Positions 38,950 through 47,626 of a stretch of DNA of 64,000 nucleotides are shown piece by piece. Every line of letters starts with the position of its first letter. Position 1 is the first letter of the stretch. The translations under genes were made by a program, and so were the position numbers. The stretch is from Lentisphaerota bacterium (lineage in GTDB: Bacteria > Verrucomicrobiota > Lentisphaeria > Victivallales > Victivallaceae), in NCBI GenBank assembly GCA_024225035.1, contig JAAEMX010000441.1:124001-188000 (forward strand), in the 5' to 3' direction. Below the pieces are notes generated by a model. That model worked only from the letters and a program-made list of their open reading frames with translations. It was not told where the DNA came from and did not search any database.

Positions 38950-38978
38950 TTGTGATTAGAAAGATATTAGATTATAAT
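38950..38978 (+). promoter_or_regulatory. Candidate promoter for the STAS operon
   Basis: TTGTGA (38950-38955), 17 bases, TATAAT (38973-38978), about 45 bases before the start codon. Confidence 0.5.
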
Positions 38979-39024
38979 AACTAAAACATCGTAGACATGT
39001 AAAATTAAATATCAGGGAAAAAGG

Positions 39025-39372
39025 ATGGAAATAAGTTCATCAAGCATTGGGGATGTTTGTACTTTTAAAATATCTGGGCGTTTGGATGCAGGGAATGCCG
39101 GAGTCCTGAAATCCCATTTTCGGGATGCTAATAGAGAAAATATAAAATTTGTCTTTGATCTATCAGAAATGGAATATATCGACAGTACTGGTCTGGGGAG
39201 TATTGTATCTTGCCTTAAAAACGTTATGGACAAAGGAGGGTTTCTTAAGCTCGCGAGTTTAAGAGATAAACCCAGGATGATTTTTGAGATAACCCGAGCC
39301 TATCGGATATTTGATATTTACGACAGTATGGAAGCTGCAGTTGAGGATTGTAATATCAGCAAAGGTGCTTGA
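39025..39372 (+). CDS. STAS-domain anti-sigma factor antagonist
   Basis: The 115-residue single STAS domain has the phosphorylatable serine S54 in MEYIDSTGLGSIVSCLK. Such proteins bind a serine kinase of the RsbW/SpoIIAB type when dephosphorylated and are reset by a PP2C phosphatase. Both partner activities are present in the next protein, whose TTG start overlaps this stop by four bases. Confidence 0.88.
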   Translation: MEISSSSIGDVCTFKISGRLDAGNAGVLKSHFRDANRENIKFVFDLSEMEYIDSTGLGSIVSCLKNVMDKGGFLKLASLRDKPRMIFEITRAYRIFDIYDSMEAAVEDCNISKGA

Positions 39373-41009
39373 GTTTGGAGAAAAGCGTAAAAAAAATAAA
39401 ACTGCTTGCGGTTGACGATGAAAAGTTTAACCTGCTATTATTGCGTGAAGCCCTTAAAAATGAGGAAATCATTGTTGAAGGGTGTGAAAGCGCTGATCGG
39501 GCTGTTGAATTAATCAAGAGTAAAGAATATGACGTTGCGTTACTTGACGTTATAATGCCTGGAATTAACGGGTTTGAGCTCCGTAATCTGATACGTCAAT
39601 ATGCTCCAAGACTTCCGATTATCTACCTTACCGCCGTTGTTGACACTATAGATAATGATCTGGTGGAGAAGATAGCCGAAGATAAGTTTACCTACTACAT
39701 GAAAAAACCTTTTGTCAGAACTGAGCTGCTGCGGCATATTCGAAACGCGGTGGAAGACAGACAAAGGGAAGATCAAACTAAGAATTATTACAACAACCTG
39801 GAACAGGACCTTGAGCTTGCCTCTGAAGTCCAGGAGTTAATGCTGCCGGACTGGTGTGTGCAATACGATGACTTTTTTGCTTCATCTATATATCAGCCTT
39901 GTCAGAAGGTTAGCGGTGACATTTTTGATGTAATAAAAATTGCTCCGAGGAAGTTTTTTGTTTTGGTAGGAGACATTGCCGGACATGGTATTCAGGCCGC
40001 CCTTTACATGAGCGCGGTCCAATCCCTGATTAAAATGATTTTTGGACGCAACCCTGCCGATATTAAGCTTTGTGAAATTCTTAACCGTATGAATATGTAT
40101 TTCTGCACTGAGTTGGGGCAGGGGAACTATATGACGTGTATTGCCGCTTATGTCAATTATAACACCAATCAGTTAAATTTTTACAGTGCCGGTCACCCTA
40201 ATATTTCTGAATATAGCCCTAAGCGTGAAAAACTCAGAATGCTTAACTCGGAAAACAAAGGTGGAATTCCGATTGGCTGGGAAAAATCCTTTGAATACTG
40301 CGACGAAGAAGTTGTAAAGGTTGATATTGAAGACGACAGCCTGCTTTTTGCTGTTACCGATGGTGTCTTTGAGATCGCCGACAGGAAAAGTGACGAGATG
40401 CTTGGCATGGAAAACCTGCAATGCCTACTTGAAAGTATTTCCACATCAAAGAATGCAGCGGTGATTCCTTATCGTTTGCGTGAGGCTATGCGGCAGATGG
40501 GGTATGAGCGTAATGCTGATGATTTTTGTCTGCTGACAATGGGGCGTTTTTGTGACAAGCTTGATGAGAAAAGGCTTGCTTTGACAACCCCTCCAGTTCT
40601 TAATAGTACGAATCAGCTTGTTGTCCAGTTTGGCAAGATGGTGGAAGAAAATACAGATGACAGTGAGTTAGCTGGTAAGGTTGAAATCTTGATTGGCGAA
40701 TTTCTGAATAACGTTGTTATTCACGGTCTGGGGAACCGCCAGCAGTCGCGGCCAGTAATACTTGTCGATCTGATTATAAGAAATGATGTAATAGAAATAT
40801 CTGTTTTGGACAAAGGTAAAAACTGGAATGTGAGTTCAGCAGATAACCAGCAGAACGGCAGCGATCTGGAAGAATCTTTTGCTACATCCGGTCGTGGAAT
40901 GGCTATTATCTGTTCCATTGCTTCAAGTATAAGTCGTAATCGTTACGGTGAGATTAATGAGACTTGTTTTGTAATTGACCGAAAGGATCAGCAAAATGCC
41001 GATACTTAG
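39369..41009 (+). CDS. Response regulator with PP2C phosphatase and RsbW-like kinase domain
   Basis: The 546-residue protein has three domains. A receiver spans 10-130 with acid pair VDDEK and phosphoacceptor D60 in LLDVIMPG, Lys in YYMKKPF. An RsbU/SpoIIE-type PP2C phosphatase spans about 160-390 (VSGDIFDVIKI, VLVGDIAGHGIQAALYMS, FAVTDGVFEIAD). A C-terminal HATPase of the RsbW type spans about 420-540 (VEILIGEFLNNVVIHGL, SGRGMAIICSIAS). A phosphorelay would control phosphatase activity on the adjacent STAS protein. No sigma factor gene is adjacent, so the output is unknown. Start TTG 39369 overlaps the upstream gene. Confidence 0.88.
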   Translation: MSLEKSVKKIKLLAVDDEKFNLLLLREALKNEEIIVEGCESADRAVELIKSKEYDVALLDVIMPGINGFELRNLIRQYAPRLPIIYLTAVVDTIDNDLVEKIAEDKFTYYMKKPFVRTELLRHIRNAVEDRQREDQTKNYYNNLEQDLELASEVQELMLPDWCVQYDDFFASSIYQPCQKVSGDIFDVIKIAPRKFFVLVGDIAGHGIQAALYMSAVQSLIKMIFGRNPADIKLCEILNRMNMYFCTELGQGNYMTCIAAYVNYNTNQLNFYSAGHPNISEYSPKREKLRMLNSENKGGIPIGWEKSFEYCDEEVVKVDIEDDSLLFAVTDGVFEIADRKSDEMLGMENLQCLLESISTSKNAAVIPYRLREAMRQMGYERNADDFCLLTMGRFCDKLDEKRLALTTPPVLNSTNQLVVQFGKMVEENTDDSELAGKVEILIGEFLNNVVIHGLGNRQQSRPVILVDLIIRNDVIEISVLDKGKNWNVSSADNQQNGSDLEESFATSGRGMAIICSIASSISRNRYGEINETCFVIDRKDQQNADT

Positions 41010-41859
41010 TATCGTGGTAAGAGCCAGAAACGATATCAAGTACATACAAAGAACCCTTACTGCCATTTCATCGCAGAACTTTAAGGATTTTGAGATCATT
41101 TGCTTTGATTCAGGTTCGACAGATGGAACTTTAGAGGTAATTAAAAGCTTTAAGCCTTCGCATCTTATTGAAATCAAACCTGAGGACTATGTGCCGGGAA
41201 AAGTTTTGAATCATGCAGTCAGATTGTGTAAGGGTAAGGTTGTTGTTTTTAATAACTCTGACTGCATACCGAAAGATTCTGACTGGCTTAGCAAACTGAC
41301 AGAGCCGCTTATAAATGACAGCACCGGAAAAATATCCGCAACATTTTGCGACCAGCTAGCACGTCCTGATGCTCGTCCTCTGGTAAAGAAAGACCATGCC
41401 AGAGCTTTTGGTGACGGAGTGATCTCCGCATACTGGCACAATTTCTTTTCACTTGCAAGCTCGGCGATTCCTAGGCAGTTGTTGCTGGATAATCCATTTG
41501 ATGAAACTTTACAGTATTCAGAGGATATCGAATGGTCATGGCGTATGAAAAAGAAACTTTACTACATAAAATATGTTTCAGATGCAAAGGTTGAACATTC
41601 ACATAATTACCGGCTGAAAGAGGTTTGGGAAAGGTTTTATAACGAAGGGTTGGCAGAAGGGCAGATATACGGCAATGATTCGAGTTCGATCAAAGGTTTT
41701 GCTTTGCCTTGTGTGGCGGAAATGCTTCGTGACTGGAAATATTTATTTATACATGGATATGCTCTGGGGGTTCCCTATGGCATTGTCTATCGTTTTATGC
41801 AGCGTTACGCCGTCTGGAAAGGTAGAACAGATTACCTGAAGTCCAAAGCAAAAATATGA
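40996..41859 (+). CDS. Family 2 glycosyltransferase
   Basis: The 287-residue GT-A enzyme starts at ATG 40996 (MPILSIVVRARND), AAGG upstream; a TTG at 40975 extends the frame. The nucleotide-sugar region is FEIICFDSGSTDGTLEV, the metal site VVVFNNSDCIPKD, and the catalytic-base region SEDIEWSWRMKKK. The C-terminus has a hydrophobic hairpin. It overlaps the regulator gene by 14 bases, which places it at the head of the polysaccharide cluster. Donor and acceptor are unknown. Confidence 0.85.
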   Translation: MPILSIVVRARNDIKYIQRTLTAISSQNFKDFEIICFDSGSTDGTLEVIKSFKPSHLIEIKPEDYVPGKVLNHAVRLCKGKVVVFNNSDCIPKDSDWLSKLTEPLINDSTGKISATFCDQLARPDARPLVKKDHARAFGDGVISAYWHNFFSLASSAIPRQLLLDNPFDETLQYSEDIEWSWRMKKKLYYIKYVSDAKVEHSHNYRLKEVWERFYNEGLAEGQIYGNDSSSIKGFALPCVAEMLRDWKYLFIHGYALGVPYGIVYRFMQRYAVWKGRTDYLKSKAKI

Positions 41860-41955
41860 TTTTGGGCTTAATTTCGTTATGTCGGATTGAATCTGAAGAT
41901 TATTGAGCCAAATTAATATAGTGAAATTAGTTATGCTTACAAGAGAGATGAGGAT

Positions 41956-43203
41956 ATGATGAAAGTTGCTAACATATTGCGTAGGTTTACTTTCGAAGAA
42001 TGGGGCGGCACGGAAACTGTTGTATGGAATACATCACGCTGCCTGATCAATAAAAATTGCATAGCAGATATTCTTTGTACAAAAGCGTTGGCCGTTACAG
42101 AGGAAGAGCGCCTCCACGGTTTAACAATAAAACGCTTTCCTTATTTCTATCCTTATTTTCCAATGAACTCTTCCAGAAAGCTGCAGCTTGATAAAAAAGG
42201 TGGCAATCCATACTGTCTGAAAATGCTGGAATTCTTGCGCGATAGCGACTATGATATTTTACATTGTCATACGATGGAACGCTTGGCAGATTGTGTAAAG
42301 CTTGCTGCGGAGATACGCAAGGTGCCATATGTTATTTCATTTCATGGCGGTTGCCTTGACGTTCCGCAAAGTGAACTTGAAGAGATGCTGAAACCACTCA
42401 ATCGAACTTTGAATTACGGTAAGATATTTGATTGGTTACTTGGCTATAACCGCAAGTTTATTGAAAAGGCTAATGGCATCATCTGTGTGGGGTATAATGA
42501 GTACGAATTGGTCAAACAAAAATATCCCGATAAAATTGTTGAATACATTCCAAATGGTGTTGACTATGAGTATTTTGCAAAGGCACCTTCTTTTGATTTC
42601 AGGTACCATCACAGCATACCTGGTGATGCTGAGGTAATTCTATGTGTTTCCAGAATAGATTACCAGAAAAATCAAAAACTGCTGCTGGAGTTTATGAATG
42701 AAATCAAAAATGGGGATGGGAAAGAGCATCTGGTAATGATCGGGCCTGTAACGGCGATGCATTATTATAAAGAAATGCAGCGAATGATTGAGTGTTTTGG
42801 ACTTCGTGACCGGGTCACAATTGTTGAAGGGCTCAAACCAGACTCTGAAGATCTGCTGGCGGCTTACAAAACTGCTGATGTTTTTATGTTGCCGTCCCTG
42901 CATGAGCCTTTCGGAATTGTGATATTAGAGGCCTGGGCTTCCGGGGTGCCGGTAATTGCAAGCCAGGTTAGCGGTTTAGAGAGATTGATCAGCAACCGTG
43001 AAAATGGGCTCTTATTTAATCCGGACAGGTTTGAAGATGTTGTAAATGCCTATAGAGAATTGAAATCTAACAGCACATTGCGAAAAAAGCTTACCGATAA
43101 TGCACTCAAGGAAGTGAAAAAATATTATACCTGGGAAAGAATTACGGATAAGCTACTCAATTTTTATCAAAAGGTAATGGATGACTTCAAGAGTAAAAAG
43201 TAA
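41956..43203 (+). CDS. Family 4 glycosyltransferase
   Basis: The 415-residue GT-B fold protein has N-terminal EEWGGTETVVWNTSR and HCHTMERLADCV, and the C-terminal GT4 motif MLPSLHEPFGIVILEAWASGVPVIAS, in which EPFGIVILE holds the E-x7-E pair. It probably acts in the cytoplasm on a lipid-linked intermediate. The gene overlaps the next by 23 bases. Confidence 0.87.
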   Translation: MMKVANILRRFTFEEWGGTETVVWNTSRCLINKNCIADILCTKALAVTEEERLHGLTIKRFPYFYPYFPMNSSRKLQLDKKGGNPYCLKMLEFLRDSDYDILHCHTMERLADCVKLAAEIRKVPYVISFHGGCLDVPQSELEEMLKPLNRTLNYGKIFDWLLGYNRKFIEKANGIICVGYNEYELVKQKYPDKIVEYIPNGVDYEYFAKAPSFDFRYHHSIPGDAEVILCVSRIDYQKNQKLLLEFMNEIKNGDGKEHLVMIGPVTAMHYYKEMQRMIECFGLRDRVTIVEGLKPDSEDLLAAYKTADVFMLPSLHEPFGIVILEAWASGVPVIASQVSGLERLISNRENGLLFNPDRFEDVVNAYRELKSNSTLRKKLTDNALKEVKKYYTWERITDKLLNFYQKVMDDFKSKK

Positions 43204-44329
43204 AAACATTCTCTATGTTTCCAATAAAGGAGGTTTTTTCGGTGGGGTGGAGCGTTTTATTTATAATACTGCTTCGGCTCTCGAGTCTGATAACTATAAT
43301 ATCTTCGGAATGTTTGATGATCAGGAAAAAGAATTTGAAACCTTCTGTAGACCATTCAAAAAAGTTTTTTCATTTGATGATCAGGATGAAGTATGTGCCG
43401 GTGAATATGATACTGTTTTTATACATAAACTTGATAACGCCCCATTAATTAGAAAACTTAACTCAAAGTTTAAGACAGTTGTTTATGTTCATGATCATGA
43501 TTATTACTGTAGGCGACGACATAAATACTTTCCGGTAAAAAGAATTAATTGCCCATTGCCGGAGAAAAATGCTTATTGTCTTTTATGTAGTTTGTTCGGA
43601 AAAAATGATCAGGGGGAATTATGTTTTAACTGGAATCGCAATTACTCGAAAGTATTAAAGGAGATTCGTAAATGTGATCGGTTTGTAGTCATGTCAGAAT
43701 ATATGCGTGACAACTTGACCATGAATGGGATTCTCAGGGAAAATGTCAAAAAACTGTATTCTATTGTAGATACTCCTTCACAGAGTTTAGGGGAAAAAAC
43801 CTTCCGGAATCCTCCCGTAATTACAGCGACCGGTCAACTTATTGCGGGTAAGGGATTTGATTTGTTGATAGACGCACTTTCAAAGCTTGAATTCGATTTC
43901 AAAGCTTATATAGTTGGTGGCGGTAAAGATGAAAAATATTTACGTGACCTCAGTGCTCAAAACGGTTTACAGGGCTGCATTGAATTTACCGGTTGGAAAA
44001 ATGATGTTGCCGAATACTACCTGAAATCGGACATCGCAGTTTTCCCTTCACGTTGGCAGGAGCCGTTCGGACTGACCGGAGTTGAGGCAGCAGCCTTTGG
44101 CCTGCCGGTTGTCGGTTTCGATGTAGGCGGGGTTAGTGAATGGCTAAGGAGTTATGATAATGGTATCCTTGTTCCTCCTGCAGATACCGAGGCAATGGCT
44201 GCGGCTATTACCGAAATGGTTGAGTTTCCTGATAAAGCTATTGGGTTTGGGCGTAAGGGCAGGGAATTTGTTGAAACTGAATTCTCTATGGAAAAATTTA
44301 TAAGGTCTTTCGAAGAAATTATTTGTTAA
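43181..44329 (+). CDS. Family 4 glycosyltransferase
   Basis: This 382-residue GT-B enzyme begins with the glycine-rich SNKGGFFGGVERFIYNTASAL. Its donor site is FPSRWQEPFGLTGVEAAAFGLPVVG. Between residues about 105 and 150 it has a Cys-rich insertion (YYCRRRHKYFP, CPLPEKNAYCLLC), a pattern seen in some GT4 enzymes that may bind metal. It overlaps its predecessor by 23 bases and precedes the next GT4 by 18. Confidence 0.85.
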   Translation: MTSRVKSKNILYVSNKGGFFGGVERFIYNTASALESDNYNIFGMFDDQEKEFETFCRPFKKVFSFDDQDEVCAGEYDTVFIHKLDNAPLIRKLNSKFKTVVYVHDHDYYCRRRHKYFPVKRINCPLPEKNAYCLLCSLFGKNDQGELCFNWNRNYSKVLKEIRKCDRFVVMSEYMRDNLTMNGILRENVKKLYSIVDTPSQSLGEKTFRNPPVITATGQLIAGKGFDLLIDALSKLEFDFKAYIVGGGKDEKYLRDLSAQNGLQGCIEFTGWKNDVAEYYLKSDIAVFPSRWQEPFGLTGVEAAAFGLPVVGFDVGGVSEWLRSYDNGILVPPADTEAMAAAITEMVEFPDKAIGFGRKGREFVETEFSMEKFIRSFEEIIC

Positions 44330-44347
44330 TAATATCGGTGGTATGGG

Positions 44348-45484
44348 ATGTACAGTATTCTGGTCAGCGCCACTTCCTTTGATAATGGGAAGTCAGGCGT
44401 TTCAGTCTATATTAATAATTGTCTGCGCGAACTTGCGATTCTTCACCGTATTGAGGTGTTGGCTTTTTCTGAAGATATCCCCTTAATGCCTCAATCTGAA
44501 AATATTATCTATACAATAGCGTCTGAAAGGTATCGAAAGCCTGCTGTCAATATGCTATGGCATTTATTTTATCTGCCTTTTAAAGTAAAGTGGAAGAAAT
44601 ACGACTTCATCCTATTACCGGCCGCCAATCGCCGGGCTTTATGTTTTTCCCGCAAGGTCACTGTTGGAGTTGTTCATGACTTGTCCCAGTATCATGTGGA
44701 CTGCAAGTATGATCCTTTACGGATGTTCTACATAAAAAAAATATTACCGCATTATGTGAGAAAGCTTGATAGCGTTGTTGCGGTTAGCAACAGTACAGCT
44801 GCTGATTTGAAAAAATACTGGAAAATTCCTGGTGAAAAAATCACAGTAAATTACAACGGTTATGACAGACAGACTTTTGCTCCTGTTAATGATTCAGAGG
44901 AGTTGCAGGCTGTCAGGTGCGAGTACTCACTTGACAAGGACTTTATACTTTATATATCAAGGATTGAGCATCCGGGCAAAAACCATATCGGTTTAATAAA
45001 AGCCTATGAAATGCTTCCTGAAGAAATACGCGGGGAATATGATTTAATCCTGGCTGGCAGTGATTGGTCAGGCGCCGAGGTGGTAAGAGAGTATGCAGTT
45101 AATTCGAGTTGCAGTGATTCGATTAAATTCATTGACTTCGTTGAAAACAGCAAATTGCCTGCTTTAATGAGTGCGGCTTCTCTTTATGTATTTCCCTCAT
45201 TTTTCGAAGGTTTTGGGTTATCTGTTGCTGAAGCAATGGCGTGTGAACTTCCGGTTGCCTGCTCAAGGACTTCTTCTTTGGGGGAAATTGGAGGGGATGC
45301 AGCTATACAGTTTGAGCCTGATAATCATCAGGAAATAGCAGATTGTATATTAAAGGTTTTAACAGATGGCAATATAAGAGAAAATTTAATTAGAGCTGGA
45401 AACTTACGCAAGGAGATGTTTAACTGGCGGAAGCACGCCGAAAAACTGATCGCATGTTATGAAAACGCAAAAGTTGGAAATTAA
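44348..45484 (+). CDS. Family 4 glycosyltransferase
   Basis: The 378-residue GT-B enzyme resembles mannosyl- and rhamnosyl-type GT4 proteins: TSFDNGKSGVSVYINNCL, then VGVVHDLSQYH, VAVSNSTAADLKKYWKIP and YVFPSFFEGFGLSVAEAMACELPVAC. It overlaps the following gene by 26 bases. Acceptor unknown. Confidence 0.87.
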   Translation: MYSILVSATSFDNGKSGVSVYINNCLRELAILHRIEVLAFSEDIPLMPQSENIIYTIASERYRKPAVNMLWHLFYLPFKVKWKKYDFILLPAANRRALCFSRKVTVGVVHDLSQYHVDCKYDPLRMFYIKKILPHYVRKLDSVVAVSNSTAADLKKYWKIPGEKITVNYNGYDRQTFAPVNDSEELQAVRCEYSLDKDFILYISRIEHPGKNHIGLIKAYEMLPEEIRGEYDLILAGSDWSGAEVVREYAVNSSCSDSIKFIDFVENSKLPALMSAASLYVFPSFFEGFGLSVAEAMACELPVACSRTSSLGEIGGDAAIQFEPDNHQEIADCILKVLTDGNIRENLIRAGNLRKEMFNWRKHAEKLIACYENAKVGN

Positions 45485-46793
45485 AGCATTCGAAAAAAAA
45501 CTTAGTAGTGCAGCCGCTAAGAATAGAGTAGCTGGAATCAGAAAATTCTGTTTCCAGGTGTTCATTATTCTTTCTCACTGGTTTGGTAGACTGTGCGAAT
45601 GGGCTGTTGCATTTGTACTGTTTATTATTTTATCTCTTCCGGTTTTGCTTTTTTGTGTCGTTAGAAAAATCATAAACGGCAAAGAAATTTTTTCACGCAA
45701 AACGATTTACGGACTTAACGGAAAGATCGCTACAATAAGATTTTTTAACTTCTTTCATATTATTCCATCCTATATATTTTTGTTTTTTCATGTTTTGACT
45801 TTGGATATCAGGCTGATTGGCGTCAGCATCAAAGAGCTTGGTAAAGATATGAGAACTGTCGGTGATACTTCTCTCTACATAGAAAAACCGGGTATCTTTA
45901 ACCTCTGGTTCTTGAGAAACAGCAGTCGAATAGGGCATGAAGGTAAGATGCAGGTAGAGCTTGAGTACACATTTAAACGTGGATTTATTGGTGATGCCAT
46001 GCTTTTGCTGCGTTCTTTGCCGGCAGTATTTTTTCATACTTCAAGTAAAGAAACTTTTGAGCAGATTTCAATAATGGGGGTTACGTTCCAAAACCTTACA
46101 ATGAAAAAAGCAGTTGAAATGTTAAGGCAGGGTATTGCTGAAAAAAAACAGGGGAAAGTGTATTTTGTTAATCCAGACTGCTTTAATAAAACTGTACATA
46201 ACAAGGCTTACTTCAAAACACTTTGCCGGGCTGACTATATTCTGCCTGATGGTATCGGCGTTTTACTTGCCTGTAAGTTTAAAAAAACTCCGCTGAAAGA
46301 AAATGTTAATGGTACTGATATGTTGCCGTATGTCTGCAAAATGGCCGTCAAAAATAAGTACTCAATATATCTTCTAGGGGCACGTGCTGGTGTCGCTTCA
46401 GCAATGGCAGGACGTTTAAAAAGAACATACTCAGGAGTGAATATATGCGGAACACATCATGGATTTATCAGTGACGAAAAAGAACGGAATAGTGTAATAA
46501 AAGATATAAATGCTGTTGCTCCTGATATCCTTCTGGTTGCAATGGGGACTCCAGCTCAGGAAATCTGGATAGATCGTTTTGCGCCTGAATTGAAAGCTGG
46601 CGTAATTATCGGAGTAGGGGGACTTTTTGATTTTTATTCAGGCAATACTCCGCGGGCTCCACGCTGGATGCGGGAGATTGGGTTGGAGTGGTTGTATAGA
46701 TTGCTTCAGGAGCCGCGCCGTATGTTTTTTAGGTATATTATTGGTAACCCACTATTTTTGTGGAGAGCGTGGCGCAGCAGGAGGTCAGAATAG
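45459..46793 (+). CDS. WecG/TagA-type (GT26) glycosyltransferase fused to a degenerate sugar-transferase-like domain
   Basis: The 444-residue fusion has two halves. Residues about 1-195 have membrane helices near 45-70 and 95-115 and resemble the bacterial sugar transferase fold (LPVLLFCVVRKIINGKEIFSRK and FKRGFIGDAMLLLRSLPAVFF). They lack the canonical catalytic KFRSM and DE[LV]PQ motifs that are intact in the next gene. Residues about 200-440 are a GT26 domain: VYFVNPDCFNKT, ILPDGIGVLLACK, GTDMLPYV, ILLVAMGTPAQEIWIDR and GVGGLFDFYSGNTPRAP. The enzyme likely adds the second sugar (ManNAc-type) to the lipid-linked primer. Confidence 0.82.
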   Translation: MKTQKLEIKAFEKKLSSAAAKNRVAGIRKFCFQVFIILSHWFGRLCEWAVAFVLFIILSLPVLLFCVVRKIINGKEIFSRKTIYGLNGKIATIRFFNFFHIIPSYIFLFFHVLTLDIRLIGVSIKELGKDMRTVGDTSLYIEKPGIFNLWFLRNSSRIGHEGKMQVELEYTFKRGFIGDAMLLLRSLPAVFFHTSSKETFEQISIMGVTFQNLTMKKAVEMLRQGIAEKKQGKVYFVNPDCFNKTVHNKAYFKTLCRADYILPDGIGVLLACKFKKTPLKENVNGTDMLPYVCKMAVKNKYSIYLLGARAGVASAMAGRLKRTYSGVNICGTHHGFISDEKERNSVIKDINAVAPDILLVAMGTPAQEIWIDRFAPELKAGVIIGVGGLFDFYSGNTPRAPRWMREIGLEWLYRLLQEPRRMFFRYIIGNPLFLWRAWRSRRSE

Positions 46794-46796
46794 TCT

Positions 46797-47519
46797 ATGC
46801 CCAAAATGAAAGATGAATCACTGGAAAAACTCATGGACGGCTTAATCGAGCGCGGACGATCAGGGCGTAATGCCAGCGTGCTCCTTAAGGTTCTGCTTTG
46901 GAATTTAACCATTGCTATGTCATATTTTATCAAAAGAGCTGCTGATTTATTACTCTCATTTATAATGCTGTTGCTTTTATCGCCGTTTTTTCTTTTATGC
47001 GCAGTGATAATAAAGTTGGGTTCTCAAGGCCCGATTATTTTTAAACAAATTCGAGTAGGGAAGGACGGAAGACATTTTGAGTTTTATAAATTCCGGTCAA
47101 TGCGACCGGATGCAGAAAGTCGTAAAAAAGAACTGCTTGAGCAAAATGAGTCCAGTGACGGAGTTATTTTCAAAATACAACGTGACCCAAGGGTAACCGG
47201 TTTTGGTCGCTTCATGAGAAAATTCAGTATTGACGAGCTACCTCAGTTATTTAATGTAATGATAGGAGACATGAGTTTGGTTGGGCCTCGTCCACCATTG
47301 CCTCAGGAGGTTGCAGAATACACGTTGGATGAAAGAAAACGTTTGCACATAAAACCGGGCTTGACATGTATATGGCAGGTTTCCGGACGCAGTGACATTC
47401 CCTTTAAACAGCAGGTTGAGCTTGATAAGGAATACATCCATAGCAGGAGTTTATGGAAAGACCTGGTTATTCTACTTAAAACAATCCCTGCTGTGATAAC
47501 CGGGAAGGGGGCTTATTAA
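46797..47519 (+). CDS. Initiating sugar-phosphate transferase (undecaprenyl-phosphate glycosyl-1-phosphate transferase)
   Basis: The 240-residue single-helix membrane enzyme has all catalytic motifs: FYKFRSMRPDAE, RVTGFGRFMRKFSIDELPQLFNV, MSLVGPRPPLP, and the C-terminal KPGLTCIWQVSGRS. It loads the first sugar phosphate on the undecaprenyl carrier. It lacks the N-terminal membrane domain of WbaP/WcaJ and so is PglC/WecA-independent small type. It follows the GT26 fusion by three bases. Confidence 0.9.
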   Translation: MPKMKDESLEKLMDGLIERGRSGRNASVLLKVLLWNLTIAMSYFIKRAADLLLSFIMLLLLSPFFLLCAVIIKLGSQGPIIFKQIRVGKDGRHFEFYKFRSMRPDAESRKKELLEQNESSDGVIFKIQRDPRVTGFGRFMRKFSIDELPQLFNVMIGDMSLVGPRPPLPQEVAEYTLDERKRLHIKPGLTCIWQVSGRSDIPFKQQVELDKEYIHSRSLWKDLVILLKTIPAVITGKGAY

Positions 47520-47626
47520 AATTTATGTGCATAATCAACATTTTTTTGCTATAATCATATTAACATGGGGAAACATTTAGATAAATGAGTATCGGTAAAG
47601 AACAACCGAAAGCCTCAGGAGAGAGA

